A stretch of DNA of 64,000 bases from Patiria miniata (GCF_015706575.1 NW_024037058.1:18931547-18995546); one strand, 5' to 3'; positions 34,301-45,641 are shown, counted from the first letter of the stretch. Translations and numbers: made by a program. Notes: generated from the letters alone by a model not told the origin.

Positions 34301-35260
34301 TCCATGACGTGGGACACCGACTGGGAGGCTGAGTTGGGTGCTGGGGCGAGTGTTGCCGTACGGAACGGCCAGTACCTTGTGTTCCGGCCAAAGACCGGCG
34401 TGGAACTGCTTATCATGCGACACGACGTGGCGCGACACCGTGTGGACAAAGTGGATTTCTTTGGTGTGTACGTGATAGACGGCGAGGGGTTTTCTCACAA
34501 AGTGCACGGTATCCTTGGTAAGTAATAGATGAGATTTAAAAAAGGGCCATTGGCGGGCAGTGGCTTAAATAGGGAGGGCTACCTGGGGTGCATACATTTT
34601 TAGGGCCTTTTTTATGAGGAGCGCTCAGCTCAATAGGTTTTAAAAAGTGAAAGTAATAGACCTGAGACCTAATGACGTCATGGCTTTGCTTACATATGCG
34701 CTTTCCTATGGGAGCGAAGTCGGGACGCCAGACAAAGTAGGGACCGTAAGCGCACATGTAAACAAAGAGTGACGTCATTAGGTCTCAGGCCTTTCATGTT
34801 TCCTTTAGTTCTGAGTGGGGGCACAAGGGGGAGGGGGATTGGGGAAACTGAGCAGAATGCAGTATCCCCAGGCCAATTGTAAAACGATCGTTTATATATT
34901 GTCTTATTGATGGAGGGTCAACCAAACATTGTAATTTAAAAAGTGGTGTCAGCATACCACATAAAAAAAAAAAAAAATCAATATCACGTGTAAGAAAGAA
35001 AAACAATTTATACCTACGTAAACGCTTACATTCCAATAGGCCAGTTCCAACGCAGGAAAATCCACCTGGAGCGAAAGTTGGCAACAGTTGACGGCATTCA
35101 GGTCAAAGGTCACATCTGGGTGAGAGGTCGACGTATCGAGGTCATCCAATCAGAGAAGAGAGATCGTCTGACGCAAACTGTGGAGCCGTGCTGGTATGCC
35201 GACAATAACGCTGAGGGCGTCATTGACGGGACGTACACGGACTACTTAGTTGGGGGCTAA
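22373..35260 (+). CDS. ITIH-like heavy chain gene B (complete)
   Basis: Tandem paralogue of gene A. Coding exons: 22373-22522, 24368-24457, 25499-25674, 26264-26374, 26495-26633, 27473-27757, 27993-28278, 28810-29360, 30171-30441, 32201-32296, 33427-33567, 34137-34517, 35040-35260 (stop TAA). All phases join, giving 965 residues, close to the usual 900-950 of the family. Residues 1 to about 27 are a signal peptide ([19 protein letters not shown]...). The VIT domain spans roughly 81-317 and the vWA domain about 340-540, with the DTSGS metal site at 344-348 and LTDG at 447-450. A Gly/Pro/Ser linker (687-718) leads to DADPHF, with the Asp-Pro bond at 731-732. The ITIH C-terminal domain follows. 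In known heavy chains the Asp-Pro bond is cleaved and the Asp is esterified to chondroitin sulfate. The VIT and vWA exons match gene A nearly one for one; exon 28810-29360 is 551 bp in both genes. Confidence 0.93.
22843..22878. repeat. 36-bp perfect palindrome in first coding intron of gene B
   Basis: AGAGCTAGCTAAGCCTAA is followed immediately by its exact reverse complement. Confidence 0.95.
23590..24070 (+). other. Unrecognised GC-richer segment in gene B intron
   Basis: Overlapping open frames of 122 and 76 codons (23698-24066 and 23862-24092) lie in DNA richer in CG than its surroundings. Neither matches a family I know. It may be an exonised repeat or old retrocopy. Confidence 0.25.
24530..24945. 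mobile_element. Mariner-like palindromic MITE in gene B intron
   Basis: Ends TACAGGGATAAGT...GACTCGCCCTGTA, consistent with a TA target, and shares the interior of the copy at 601-1252. It starts about 70 bp after the donor of gene B exon 24368-24457. Confidence 0.8.
26983..27065. mobile_element. Short hairpin MITE in gene B intron
   Basis: TAGTCTGGTTCCCTGACC and its complement (18 bp) enclose about 47 bp. Confidence 0.65.
27157..27186. repeat. 30-bp perfect palindrome
   Basis: TCCAACGATGGTCGG is followed immediately by its reverse complement, without a spacer. Confidence 0.95.
30456..30565. mobile_element. Palindromic MITE next to a gene B splice donor
   Basis: AACAATTGTTGACTGCTGTG... pairs with its complement at the right end over about 32 bp. 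It begins 14 bp after the donor GTAATG at 30442. Confidence 0.8.
31063..31754. mobile_element. Palindromic MITE-like element in gene B intron
   Basis: GGTGCGTTCGAGCATG at the left faces CACGCTCTAACGCACC at the right. CGCTCGTACCCCCGCCCTGC at about 31114 pairs with GCAGGGCGGGGGTACGAGCG at about 31610. Confidence 0.7.
33005..33275 (+). repeat. Dispersed repeat, copy 2
   Basis: Counterpart of 1-290, in the gene B intron before the DPHF exon. Confidence 0.8.
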
Positions 35261-35311
35261 GCAATGTTTGCCGGTCAAAACTTACAAACATTGAAAAACA
35301 AATGAACATTA

Positions 35312-35665
35312 GGCCAAAAAAAAAAAGTCTCCGGTTTCTGGTATGCGCGCGCGTCGCCGTAGCCATGCGCGTCGGTAAAATTAAAAAGTTTTTTTGTCAA
35401 TGTAAGATGATGTCTCAAAATCGCCAAACTCACTGGTTTGACTGGAATCCTACTGCTGCACAATTTTAACGTGTTTTTAGATGGGGGTAACGAGCGAGTA
35501 TACGCTGTATGTGGCCTCTGTTGGTTCCCATATATTTTGCACTAAAATTAGTCGGGCACCATATGCAGTCATCAGCCGACATTTGAAGAAAAAAAAAGTA
35601 AAAAAAAAAAACACCACTTAGTTTGGGGCAAGCTCCATACCAGAAACCGAAGACTTTTTTTGGCC
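35312..35665. mobile_element. Harbinger-like MITE past gene B
   Basis: Terminal repeats of about 32 bp, GGCCAAAAAA..AGTCTCCGGTTTCTGG and complement, flanked by TTA at 35309-35311 and 35666-35668. A 3-bp TTA duplication with G-rich ends fits PIF/Harbinger MITEs. Confidence 0.75.
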
Positions 35666-35691
35666 TTAGCGACCTTAATAAGAAGCCATTT

Positions 35692-35840
35692 ACTGAGGTG
35701 GAACCATTGGCGCGCGCAGGTGGTACGCACGCACTTTAAGTGCCCCTTCAATCAATAGAGTTGTCAATTAAGGTACGCGCGCGCCACAAATTAAGAACGC
35801 GCGCGACATGCGTGCATGTGAGAGTGGTACCACCTCAGTA
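35692..35840. mobile_element. Short palindromic MITE with CG repeats
   Basis: TACTGAGGTGGAACCA at the left faces GGTACCACCTCAGTA at the right; the interior is rich in GCGCGCG. Confidence 0.65.
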
Positions 35841-36276
35841 TTGGCATCGATTCGCAAAAACGTCAACTTTTCGTTTCTACAATCTGTTAAATAATAATGA
35901 ATATTTTAATCGTCTTTTCTTAAGCGACCTAAGCATGCTAAGTAAGCTTATATACTCCAATACAAGGCCTGAACATAAGACCCAATATAATCTGTACAAA
36001 ATATATCATTCTGGGTCCTGTCTGTAGACATCGGTGGGTGAAACCAGTCATCATATTGCAGCCCTAAGCTATTCAATAATCTCTAAAGGTTTAAATTGAT
36101 GGCTACAGATTGCATCAGCATTCTGTTGTTAATAATCACGTGAGGAATGATGTTTTTAAAGTTGATTATTTTGATAATGTTCACCATAACAGCTGGCATA
36201 GGCGTATATACTATTTTGGGGGTGATGGGACTGATCCCAAACAACCATTGTCTTCGTTCTTCTTTCATTTTGTGTT

Positions 36277-36544
36277 CATGGGCGTCGCGAGGTGGGGGGG
36301 GGGGTTGGGCAAGGGGGGACGCTTGTCCGCCCCCCCCCCCCGAGAAAGAAAAAAAAGCAAGAAAAAAAAAGAGAAAAAAGAAAAGAAAAAAAAGAAAAGA
36401 AAAAGAGGCGCGAAGTCATAGTGGTGTAAATATAATGGGTTGGGGGCATATGTCCTGGCCCCCCTCTAAAATTGATAAGTACAAGAATTTTTTTGGGAAA
36501 AATAGGTTTTGCCACCCTCTAGAAAAATCCTGGCGACACCCATG
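36277..36544. mobile_element. hAT-like MITE, CATGGGCGTCGC family
   Basis: Ends CATGGGCGTCGCGAGG...CCTGGCGACACCCATG with an exact 8-bp duplication TTTGTGTT at 36269-36276 and 36545-36552. An A-rich tract of about 60 bp lies inside. Confidence 0.9.
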
Positions 36545-36714
36545 TTTGTGTTCATTGTACTTTATGATTAGTTATTGTGTGTATGCTTTCCTTAAATTTG
36601 ACTGTCTTTGGCCAAATGATAAACATGCTTAAACAGAGACATTTAAATATTGGAGTTTGTTTAATTAGTCAGATATTTCTAGAAAATAAGCTTGTTTAAT
36701 GAGGCCTAGTGTAT

Positions 36715-37085
36715 AGCCACGAACCATTTTTTCGTTAGCTCAGAGCAGAATTTTATTATGCCCACGCAAAAACAAAAAGCTATAAAACATTTATTTTTAG
36801 ATAAGCATAATGTTCCATAAACTCCAAGGACGTTGGAGGCTCCGTCGAACTCCGCATTGAAGTCTATCGATACTGATTCTATTTTTGACTAGCCATAATT
36901 ATGTGCAGCATTATGCAGAAATGTGCCTCAAAAATGAGATCATGTCTTCCATAATAGCCAATAGGCCTATGTATTTTGCCGAAGCAGCAATTTGTTCAAA
37001 TAGAATAAACAGCGATGATACACTCGATTTTGTTTTGCTTTTCAAAATTTAGTTGATTTGCTGGCTTTTGAGAACAATAACTGCA
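36715..37085 (+). repeat. Dispersed repeat family with CGTTAGCTCAGAGC
   Basis: Related copies: 38645-39015 and 39590-39760 on this strand, 55085-55545 and 56980-57180 on the other. Shared words are GAACCATT..TTCGTTAGCTC, TATTATGCCC.TGCA and TAGCCATAATTATGTGCAGC. No reading frame; class unknown. Confidence 0.7.
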
Positions 37086-37290
37086 AATTAATATTCATTC
37101 AGTAAAAGCAGGAAGAACAGGTCATTGAAAGCATTTTTTTCAGCAAAGAGTTGTAGACAATTCACCCTCTCATTTCCAAAATGAGGGTTCCCTCCGTGTT
37201 GCAAAAAGGCTGTCGCCCTGTGTGTCAGGAACATATTATATAGGGGGCAGAGAAGTACCCCGCCAGTATCCCTATACACTATATGCGGCT

Positions 37291-37490
37291 ACACACCTAT
37301 GTTCCGACACCCCTATGTTCCGACACCCCTATGTTCCGACACTCCTATGTGCCGACAACAACCCCAAAACCTAATTCTAACCGGAAGTAAAACAACACAA
37401 TCTTTTATGCGGGTTGTTGGAACATAGGGATGTCGGAACATAGGGGAGGGGTGTTGGAACATAGGGGTGTCGGAACATAGGGGTGTCGGT
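37291..37490. mobile_element. Small fold-back element with CCCCTATGTTCCGACA arrays
   Basis: Three to four copies of CCGACACCCCTATGTTCC on the left face four complementary copies on the right (GGAACATAGGGGTGTCGG). Confidence 0.75.
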
Positions 37491-38034
37491 ACAGTTCCTA
37501 GATTACGTTCACTAACACATCCCAAGAATTCCTCAGATTCCGGGAGCACAATGACAAACGAACTGGGCTTTTCGTGGTTCCATATACGGACGGAACCTCG
37601 TAGGAACGTGGCTCTACAGATGATGTAAGCAAGCCGTTGGATTTATTTCGTGATCGGGCTGATCGAGTCCCCGACCACCCTTTCCTTTGATCTTGGTTCT
37701 TCTTTCTTTGTTATTGGTTGATACTGAGGAACAGCATAATCGTTAACAATTATGTTTTTTGTACGATTTATTCTTTGTTGATGGATCTACGGGATCACCA
37801 AGGCGCGGATCAAGGAGGGGGGGGGGGGTCAAACCCTTCAGTTCTGTCAATTTTTTCCATAGAAATTCATTAAAAGTAATGCGAAACACCCCCCCCCCCC
37901 GCTCTGACACCCAGATAATTATTCTGGTAATAATGTCCGCCTGTGCACAAAATACGGACAGAGCAAGCTTGGTTAGGGGAGATTTAGTGTTAATAATCGT
38001 CGGAATTGAACATCGCACCCATTGAAAGTATGGT

Positions 38035-38150
38035 ACCAGCAGGTCAAAGGTCACATCCGGTGAGAGGTCGACGCATTGAAGACATCCAATCCGAGAACAG
38101 ATATCGTCTGTCGCAAACTACGGAGCCATGGGGGACTGGGGAAGGCTCTA
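38035..38150 (+). pseudogene. Relic of the ITIH gene B terminal exon
   Basis: The stretch CAGGTCAAAGGTCACATC..GGTGAGAGGTCGACGCATTGAAG..ACATCCAATC..GAGAACAGATATCGTCTGTCGCAAACT matches gene B at about 35100-35205 with scattered changes. In gene B this encodes the end of the C-terminal domain ([17 protein letters not shown]). The copy loses similarity after GGAGCCATGG, has no partner exons nearby, and is about 2.8 kb past the gene B stop. It is a decayed partial duplication. Confidence 0.75.
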
Positions 38151-40593
38151 CTACACAGGACACTAGGGTGCGCTGTTTTATGATACAAATATAAACTTGC
38201 GCGTTCTTAGTGCCGCAAAACGGTGCATTTAAGGCAGTTGTAGTTTTTGTTCTCATATTTGCGGAACTATTTATACATTTAGACTATCGGAAAGTTACAA
38301 GATTACCTGAACTTCGCCATTCCTCTATTTCTTACCACAACAAATCTGGGCCCAATTTCTTGGCTCTGCTAACCACAGAATTCCGCGCTTACGACCACAA
38401 CTTTTGCGCTAACCGCGCTAGCAGAAAAATTATGCGCTTACCCGTAACGGGATATACGCATGCGCAGGAGCAAAAAATTCCTCGCTAACACGTGAAATAC
38501 GCTTATCGTAAACACGGAATTTTCTTCTATAGTAAGCAGGTATTTTTCAGTAACGGTAAGCGGAGCCAAGAAATTGGGCCCTGAATCATGGTCAAAAGGT
38601 ACGGTGGGTATGCCTCCCCTCCCGCGGTATTTACGACCGTTGTCTCCTCGAGCCATTCGTTCGTTAGCTCACAGCAGAATTGTATTATGCTCATGCAAAG
38701 ACAAATACAAATATAGACCCTTTTTTTCATAGATAAACGTATGTTCTAGAAATTCCATCAAGGACGTTAGAGAGCCCGTCAGACTCAACACTCACTCTAT
38801 TTTTGAGTAGCCATAATTATGTGCAGCACCAGAAATGCGCTTCAAAAGGTAAAGATCATGGCTTCCATCATAAACCTCTATTTTCCGACCTACAATATGT
38901 TCAATATAGGAAACGGCGAACAAACACTGGGTTTATTTTTCTATTCCTTTTCAGGATTTGGTTGACTGGCCGGCTTTTGAGAACAACTTATCAATGCAAA
39001 TTAATGCTCATATAAGTAAAAACTAGAAGAATAGTTCTTTGTTTTGTGCTGGTTATTCTTTCCGTGTTATCTGTTTTTAAACAACCCATGAATGTGAAAC
39101 TGTATGGAATATCAATCGTGATCCCAAAATGTACATACGAGTGTGACGTCATGACAACGTTATGTATCAAATTATAAATGACTTTAGTTCAAAACTTACG
39201 TACTAAATAGAGAATCAATTTTACACTTTGCAATCTGATGAACAATTTGTCGTGTACGTGAAGTCGCTAGGTCTAAATCAAATCATCAAATGAATTAGAA
39301 CCACCAGGCCCCGGTCCCGCCCCTGACTCTAACACGTATTAAACGTAGGGTGCATGTACTACTACGACCCTTCGCAATATACACAAAAACACCAAAAAGC
39401 TGCTAACTGATAACATCATCAGACGAAGTTTTCCTCTTATATTTTAATCCAGCAAATCCAGAAAATAATATTTCGAACAGTTGCTTGACCTTTACATCCG
39501 GAGTAATATCAAAGTTTCTAAATGATCAGTCGTCAGACTGGAAGTTTTCCTCTCGTAGACTCGTACGTTCACCAGAAAATTAATGTGGTCTGTCACAAAC
39601 CATTCTTTTGTTAGCTCAGAGAAAACATGTTTATTATGCCCGTGCACAGACAAAAACAAAGATAAAAACGTTTATTTTTAGATACGCATATGTTGCATCA
39701 ACCCCAGAACGTTAGAGACCCCGTTAATTTGAATTCAATTAATTTTTTTTTATTGTGACTGAACAACCACAGAGCTGTTCCGAAAATGCTTTTGATTGTC
39801 TATTATGGACAGTAAACAATGGTGTAATGAATTATTCCTCCCAAAAAAAGAAAAAAAGAATGTCGCTTTTCCACCGTGCATTAACCTGTAAAATTAAAAA
39901 GATAAGAATTAAAGTTGTATTTTTGGGTAATACCAAAATTGACGGTTACATGAACTTGACATTGTAGATGCACATATTCAGTACAATATTATCAAGAGCG
40001 CAAAACATTTAGAAAATGTGTCATCGCATTTTTGAAGTAATGTACGAAAGAATTACCTTATTGAATATTCATGACGCAATAACAAGAAAACAATAAAAGT
40101 CATTATAACAGCGAAGGAAGTGAAGGTCACGTGACCTTAACATCGTAAAAAGAAAGTGGTCAGCGTCATTACATAATATTTGACATGTTGTGTACGCAAG
40201 AATTACTTCATTAGATATTCATGACGTCATTACAAGACATGTATGTTCGACATTATGACACCATTGTATTATAATAAGAAGTTTGAATGTTGACCTTAAA
40301 TTTCAATCAGACAAGCTTAATTGTTTTAGGAGAAACGGTCAGTGGTGAAATGATTTTAGTTTAAATATCCTGTAACACCAGAAGTATACGGGTTCACGTG
40401 ACTTTAAAAGATCAAAAGGCACACCTTGGACACAACTGTGCTGATTGTAGTAACAACAGTCAAAGGAATCTGTTGGACTATTCAGGTATACTTTAACAAG
40501 AGGCAAATTATATCGTTAATAATAAATGCGCTGATTTGTCAACTTGCGCAATGTTACCGAAAGATTGTACGACTACCGAGGTTGTACAGATCT

Positions 40594-40690
40594 CAGAAAT
40601 CACTGGTATACTGCCTTCTTCGGCAGATGCAACGTTCCCCGTTGTCACATGAGGCCCCTTGGTAGTCATAGCAACCCATCAAGCTGCAGA
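40594..40690 (-). pseudogene. Relic second exon of knottin-like gene, copy 1
   Basis: On the minus strand this region is clearly related to the second half of the copy 2 cysteine exon (MGCYDY..., then GERCICR.RQYT). The front half is poorly conserved. It looks like a broken, old copy. Surrounding DNA (about 40000-40720) also matches 59080-60010, so it came with a larger duplication. Confidence 0.6.
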
Positions 40691-40808
40691 ATTAAAGTGC
40701 CTCGCTGTCACCCTGAGGGAATCGGACGAGAGAAAGCAAAGAAATGGACAGTTTTGACCATTGACACCTGCATCAATTCATCGAATGGAAAATACCTGAA
40801 ATTATCGA

Positions 40809-41157
40809 AAGGCCTTTTCACGCTAGAGTCTCTCAACCCGGGTTAATTAACCCTGTGCGAACCCAGTGTGCTGCCCCGGATTGAGTTTTTGATTTTTTAA
40901 CCCCGCGTTCAACCCCGCATCGTTTCACACAATTGTTTCGTGTAAGCCCAGCTTATGTTTTGTACCCTGACAAGAATTTCAACCCGGGTTGAACATCTCA
41001 ACCCTGGTCTGGAGCATGCAGGGTTGAGTTCAACCCGGGGCGAAATCAATCAGGTTTGACGCTGGGTTGGCGCAGGGTTGACAATTTTCAAGTGTGAAAC
41101 ACTGCATGTGTTTAACCCTGCGTCCACTCCGAGAATTTTCTAGTGTGAAAACGCCTT
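40809..41157. mobile_element. Palindromic MITE near the knottin relic exon
   Basis: AAGGCCTTTTCACGCTAGAG at the left faces TTCTAGTGTGAAAACGCCTT at the right. Inside, AACCCGGGTTGA-type inverted words recur. Confidence 0.7.
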
Positions 41158-41225
41158 GATAGTCGGGCAGCATCTGGCAAAAATCTGAGCCCGTGGGACT
41201 TTAGATGGAGCAAGAGAACCCTATA

Positions 41226-41293
41226 AGGAACATCTAAACACATGTTGACAGTCGTGGATTTCCACGACTGTCAACATGTGTTTTGATGTTCCT
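41226..41293. repeat. Near-perfect 68-bp hairpin
   Basis: Arms of about 33 bp (AGGAACATCTAAACACATGT...) pair with one mismatch around a 2-base loop at 41259-41260. Confidence 0.9.
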
Positions 41294-43399
41294 GTGATTT
41301 TCTGTGAATGACAGAAACCCCTTTTTTGCCCATTAATGTCCCGCTCCACAAAAAAAGGTATTAAGTCGAGCTGTGCATTATTGCGTGATGACCTGCTCAA
41401 CATTGAGAGAGTGAAAAATTCGTCAAAATGTCATTTTCATTTTGTCATGACATCTTCATTACCTAAAGTTTCAGCGTTCATTCACAGAAAGGTTGCTTTC
41501 GATGATAAAGTGGGGGAAAGCTACAATTTTGAGTGCATCATGACCAAATCTACAACAGAGCCAGCTATTTCAAAGGAAATTTTGCACGTATCGTCACGTA
41601 CGAAAAAAAAAATTATGATTCAAATGTCGCGATGCCTGTACGATATGGATTATGTCAGCCGAGTTTTTCGCTAAAAAACCCCCTGTATCTGTGGTTGTAA
41701 AGGCACGAAAGGGGTACGTACATTTAATACAAATCTTTGCTAATTGACACAACGTCCAAACGTTGTGTTTGAAAGGATTGATTCTTCAAAATCACAACTT
41801 TTAACATTTTAAAGATGGCGTCGGCAGGTAAAACGGATAAACTGCAGCCCTAATTATAATGTACCGTATTTCGGTATATTTAAATTACACAATTCCAGGG
41901 GTTACGATCGCGCAAGGCATGATGGGAAACAACATGGCGTTGCAAGATCGTACCCACGGGGCACGAGGTTGATACAACTATTGTGTATCTTAACCATAAC
42001 TTGATCTGAAACCAAAGATCGCATACAGGGAAAGATAGGACAAGTGCGCTGAAAAGAGGGATACCGGAAGTACTTGCTTAGAGGTCATTATGGGGAAGGG
42101 CGCCTCGCACGGCAGTTAGGTAAAAAACAGACTTCCTCCATGCACTCAACGTAGCTGTGCAAAGCCGCTAAACTATTTTTTGCTTTGGTAAAATCATGCA
42201 GATGTAGGCCTGTAACACTTTACAGCAGTTTATTTTCTGAATAATAGCACTAATGCTTATTAATTTTATGCGTTTCACGGAGAAATGCCTAAAATTGCCG
42301 ATTTTATGGTGACAGTTTATACAGCTCATGAGCGTACTGTACAGGAACATGTGTTATGTACATGATTCAGAGAAAGGGGTGCAATATGATCAATTTCCCC
42401 CTAATCTTTCCATGCAGTATGCATCATGTGGATTATTGACCAAGGAGGTTATGTTTTCATCGGCGTTGTTTGGTTTGCAGGTAAGTTGGTTGGTTGGTTG
42501 GTTTGTCTGTTAACAAGATAACTCATAAAGTTAGAGACGGATTTTAGGAATCTCTTTTTTAGGGGTGGTCCTTGGTACAAGTACAGATCGAGTCGATTTT
42601 GGAAGTGATCTGTACCTAGCTATCTGGGTCTGGATCCAAGATTCGTTTAAAGCATTCTTCACCATTTATGCGAGTATATCTTTAGGTATACTGACAATAT
42701 GGCGGGGAATTGTTTAGCCTTGGCGGAGGTTTGCGCTCTCTGAGTGCTTTCTATTTGTTTATGGCTCAACAAGATTTTTTGAAAAGTCAAGTTTTCTACA
42801 AGTTAAGATCATCAAAATCGTCTAACAGCTGCAAAAGCAAGGTTTTAAACTAAATTCCAACATTGACCTCTGACCTCTGACTAAAGGTGATCCAGTTAAT
42901 TGACTGGGGCCTGCCGACTTATGATTTGTGATTGCTGATTGATTTCCAATCGATTACCGGTAACTTACGATGACTGATGATTGTTAATGATTTATGATCT
43001 AAGATTGATTATTAATGATGTACTATCGAACACTGATCACTGATGATGTAGATCGATAATTGGTATCGATAATGTTGGCGTCATTTTCGATCGACGATGT
43101 ATCAATGATAATTGAAGCAGAGAGACACGGATGGATGGTTCATCAGTGGAATGATTGTCAGAAGAGGAGTTGTAGTGAGACAGAAAGAGAAAAAGACATA
43201 TAGGAATCTGTGCTCATTTTTGAGTCGCCTTAACGAGGTTTTGGGAGACACTAACCACTCCTAAATTCTGTAAGACGTATGACCGTAGACCCGTATGTTT
43301 TTGGAATTGCACTCATTTCCCAAATAATTATTCGCCTGAATTTCATAAAACTTGGAAACAAGATTCATTGAGTGGCAAAGATATCGTGGGATATATTTC

Positions 43400-43691
43400 A
43401 GGTCAAAGGTCATAGATCAAAGGTCAACTGTGGTCAATAATGATGAAATTCACAGTTTGTGGGGCATGTTTACAACATTGTAGGCCTACATGCTTTCATA
43501 GATGTTCATAAAAACTTAGATGCAGCGACCCTTGGATGCATGGGAAGTCACAATTATTCATCGGATTACTGAGGTCAAAGGTCATGTGGGGTTTATTAGA
43601 GGACTTTGTTCAAATATGCTTCAAATGTTATCTTTGCCTACAGAGTTTGATGGTTGGAGGTCTCTAGGTCGAAATTGCAGGTCAAAGGTCA
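43400..43691 (+). promoter_or_regulatory. Cluster of DR1 nuclear-receptor motifs, first unit
   Basis: AGGTCAAAGGTCA, the perfect DR1 element bound by HNF4 and RXR heterodimers in known systems, occurs at 43400-43412, 43572-43584 and 43679-43691. A one-mismatch version (AGATCAAAGGTCA) lies at 43414-43426. Function is inferred from motif only. Confidence 0.4.
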
Positions 43692-43853
43692 TCAGGGGTC
43701 ATTAAAGGTCGTTATTTGAAAATGCACAAACATTCACTATTTTTAAGAACACAAAACATGTAGGGATCGACCGTAGAAAAAGGTGACACATGCGATTCGC
43801 GGATCATGTGTTTTATATGGGACAGCTATATTTATTCAGCTAACTATTCTTAC

Positions 43854-43905
43854 CTCAACTCCACCGTTATCAATGGGTGGCGGGCCGGCGAACAGTCTGA
43901 GCAGA
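43854..43905 (-). pseudogene. Partial extra copy of the knottin propeptide exon
   Basis: The 3' part of exon 44941-45135 with its donor GTAAGA is repeated here at the end of the tandem duplication (GPPPIDNGGVE against GPQLIDYGGIE). The signal-peptide part is absent. It is a by-product of the 1.06 kb tandem duplication. Confidence 0.6.
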
Positions 43906-44486
43906 TAGTCTGGCACCTGCAAAAGCAAGGTTTAAACTAAATTCCAACGTTGACCTCTGACCTCTGACTAAAGGCGATCCAGTTAATTGACTGGGGCCTG
44001 CCGACTTATGATTTGTGATTGCTGATTGATTTCCAATCGATTACCGGTAACTTACGATGACTGATGATTGTTAATGATTAATGATCTAAGATTGATTATT
44101 AATGATGTACTATCAAACACTGATCACTGATGATGTAGATCGATAATTGGTATCGATAATGTTGGCGTCATTTTCGATCGACGATGTATCAATGATAATT
44201 GAAGCAGAGAGACACGGATGGATGGTTCATCAGTGGAATGATTGTCAGAAGAGGAGTTGTAGTGAGACAGAAAGAGAAAAAGACATATAGGAATCTGTGC
44301 TCATTTTTGAGTCGCCTTAACGAGGTTTTTGGAGACACTAACCACTCCTAAATTCTGTAAGACGTATGACCGTAGACCCGTATGTTTTTGGAATTGCACT
44401 CATTTCCCAAATAATTATTCGCCTGAATTTCATAAAACTTGGAAACAAGATTCATTGAGTAGCAATGATAACGTGGGATATATTTC

Positions 44487-44778
44487 AGGTCAAAGGTCAT
44501 AGATCAAAGGTCAACTGTGGTTAATAATGATGAAATTCACAGTTTGTGGGGCATGTTTACAACATTGTAGGCCTACATGCTTTCATAGATGTTCATGAAA
44601 ACTTAGACGCAGCGACCCTTGGATGCAAGGGAAGTCACAATTATTCATCGGATTACTAAGGTCAAAGGTCATGTGGGGTTTATTAGAGGACTTTGTTCAA
44701 ATATGCTTCAAATGTTATCTTTGCCTACAGAGTTTGATGGTTGGAGGTCTCTAGGTCGAAATTGCAGGTCAAAGGTCA
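44487..44778 (+). promoter_or_regulatory. Cluster of DR1 nuclear-receptor motifs, second unit
   Basis: Perfect AGGTCAAAGGTCA lies at 44487-44499, 44659-44671 and 44766-44778, and AGATCAAAGGTCA at 44501-44513. These are copies of the first-unit sites, all kept intact, bringing the intron to six perfect DR1 motifs. Confidence 0.4.
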
Positions 44779-44940
44779 TCAGGGGTCATTTGAGGTCGTT
44801 ATTTAAAAATGCACAAAATTTCACTATTTTTAAGAACACAAAACATATAGGGATCGACCGTAGAAAAAGGCGACACATGCGATTCGCGGATCATGTGTTT
44901 TATATGGGACAGCTATATTTATTCAGCTAACTATTCTTAC

Positions 44941-45135
44941 CTCAATTCCACCGTAATCAATGAGTTGCGGGCCGGACCTTTCGGGCATTTCGGGGGCCTC
45001 CGGCAGGTCGTCCTTTTCCGCCAAGGAGCAGACGAAACAGATTCCCGTCAAAACAAAGAGGGCAAATCCCAGCGAAGCTACTGACAATCGGGACATCTTG
45101 TATGAAAACACTACAACGGCTGATACGTCCTTATA
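44941..45135 (-). CDS. Signal-peptide exon of knottin-like gene, copy 1
   Basis: This is the homologue of exon 61511-61311. After a TTCTACAG acceptor, ATG at 45096 begins MSRLSVASLGFALFVLTG, a signal peptide nearly identical to copy 2. A different, acidic propeptide (AEKDDLPEAPEMPE...) follows, ending YGGIE at donor GTAAGA. The signal sequence is conserved while the propeptide has diverged, a pattern known from fast-evolving secreted peptide families. Upstream DNA (45136-45360) also matches 61512-61730. The matching second exon at about 40.6 kb looks broken, so this copy is probably not producing a complete knottin unless another exon is used. Confidence 0.6.
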
Positions 45136-45641
45136 CTGTAGAAAAAAAAATTAAAACAAAATCAACCAAGTTTTGTTGCTGAAACGGCGATGCTATATGG
45201 ACTTACACCTCTTGGAATTATAGGTAAGCGCGGACATCCGGGAGCTTCTTAAATTGCCTTGTCTAGTTGCCAGACTCATTTACTTAAAACGCAATGGTGC
45301 TTGAATATAGAGTGTTGAATGGTAACTCATTGCAACAGGTAAGAACTAGTCAGGCATATTGGTGCAGAATATGATAAAATTGCTAATTTGATGATAAAAG
45401 CATGAAAGTTGGTACACAGTAAGAACATGCCCTAGAAAAACGTTTGTAGCTACTGGTACAGGACCTTCGCAGATTTGCACTTTGAAAAAATATACGTAGA
45501 ATAACAAGCAATTTTCAAAATGTTCAAAATGGCTGCCATTGCATGTTATTCTACCTATATTTTCTCAAAGGACCTATAGCCAAATATCTTTCTCATGACA
45601 TTCTCTGACTGTGTGCCAAATTCAATGCTTTTATCGTCAAA

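Larger units (their letters stand above)
42828..44975. repeat. 1.06 kb tandem duplication in knottin copy 1 intron
   Basis: Two nearly identical direct copies, 42828-43888 and 43917-44975, start at CTGCAAAAGCAAGG and end at GCGGGCCGG. A much more diverged single copy lies in the homologous intron at about 60795-61300, so the doubling happened after the two genes separated and is recent. Confidence 0.85.
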
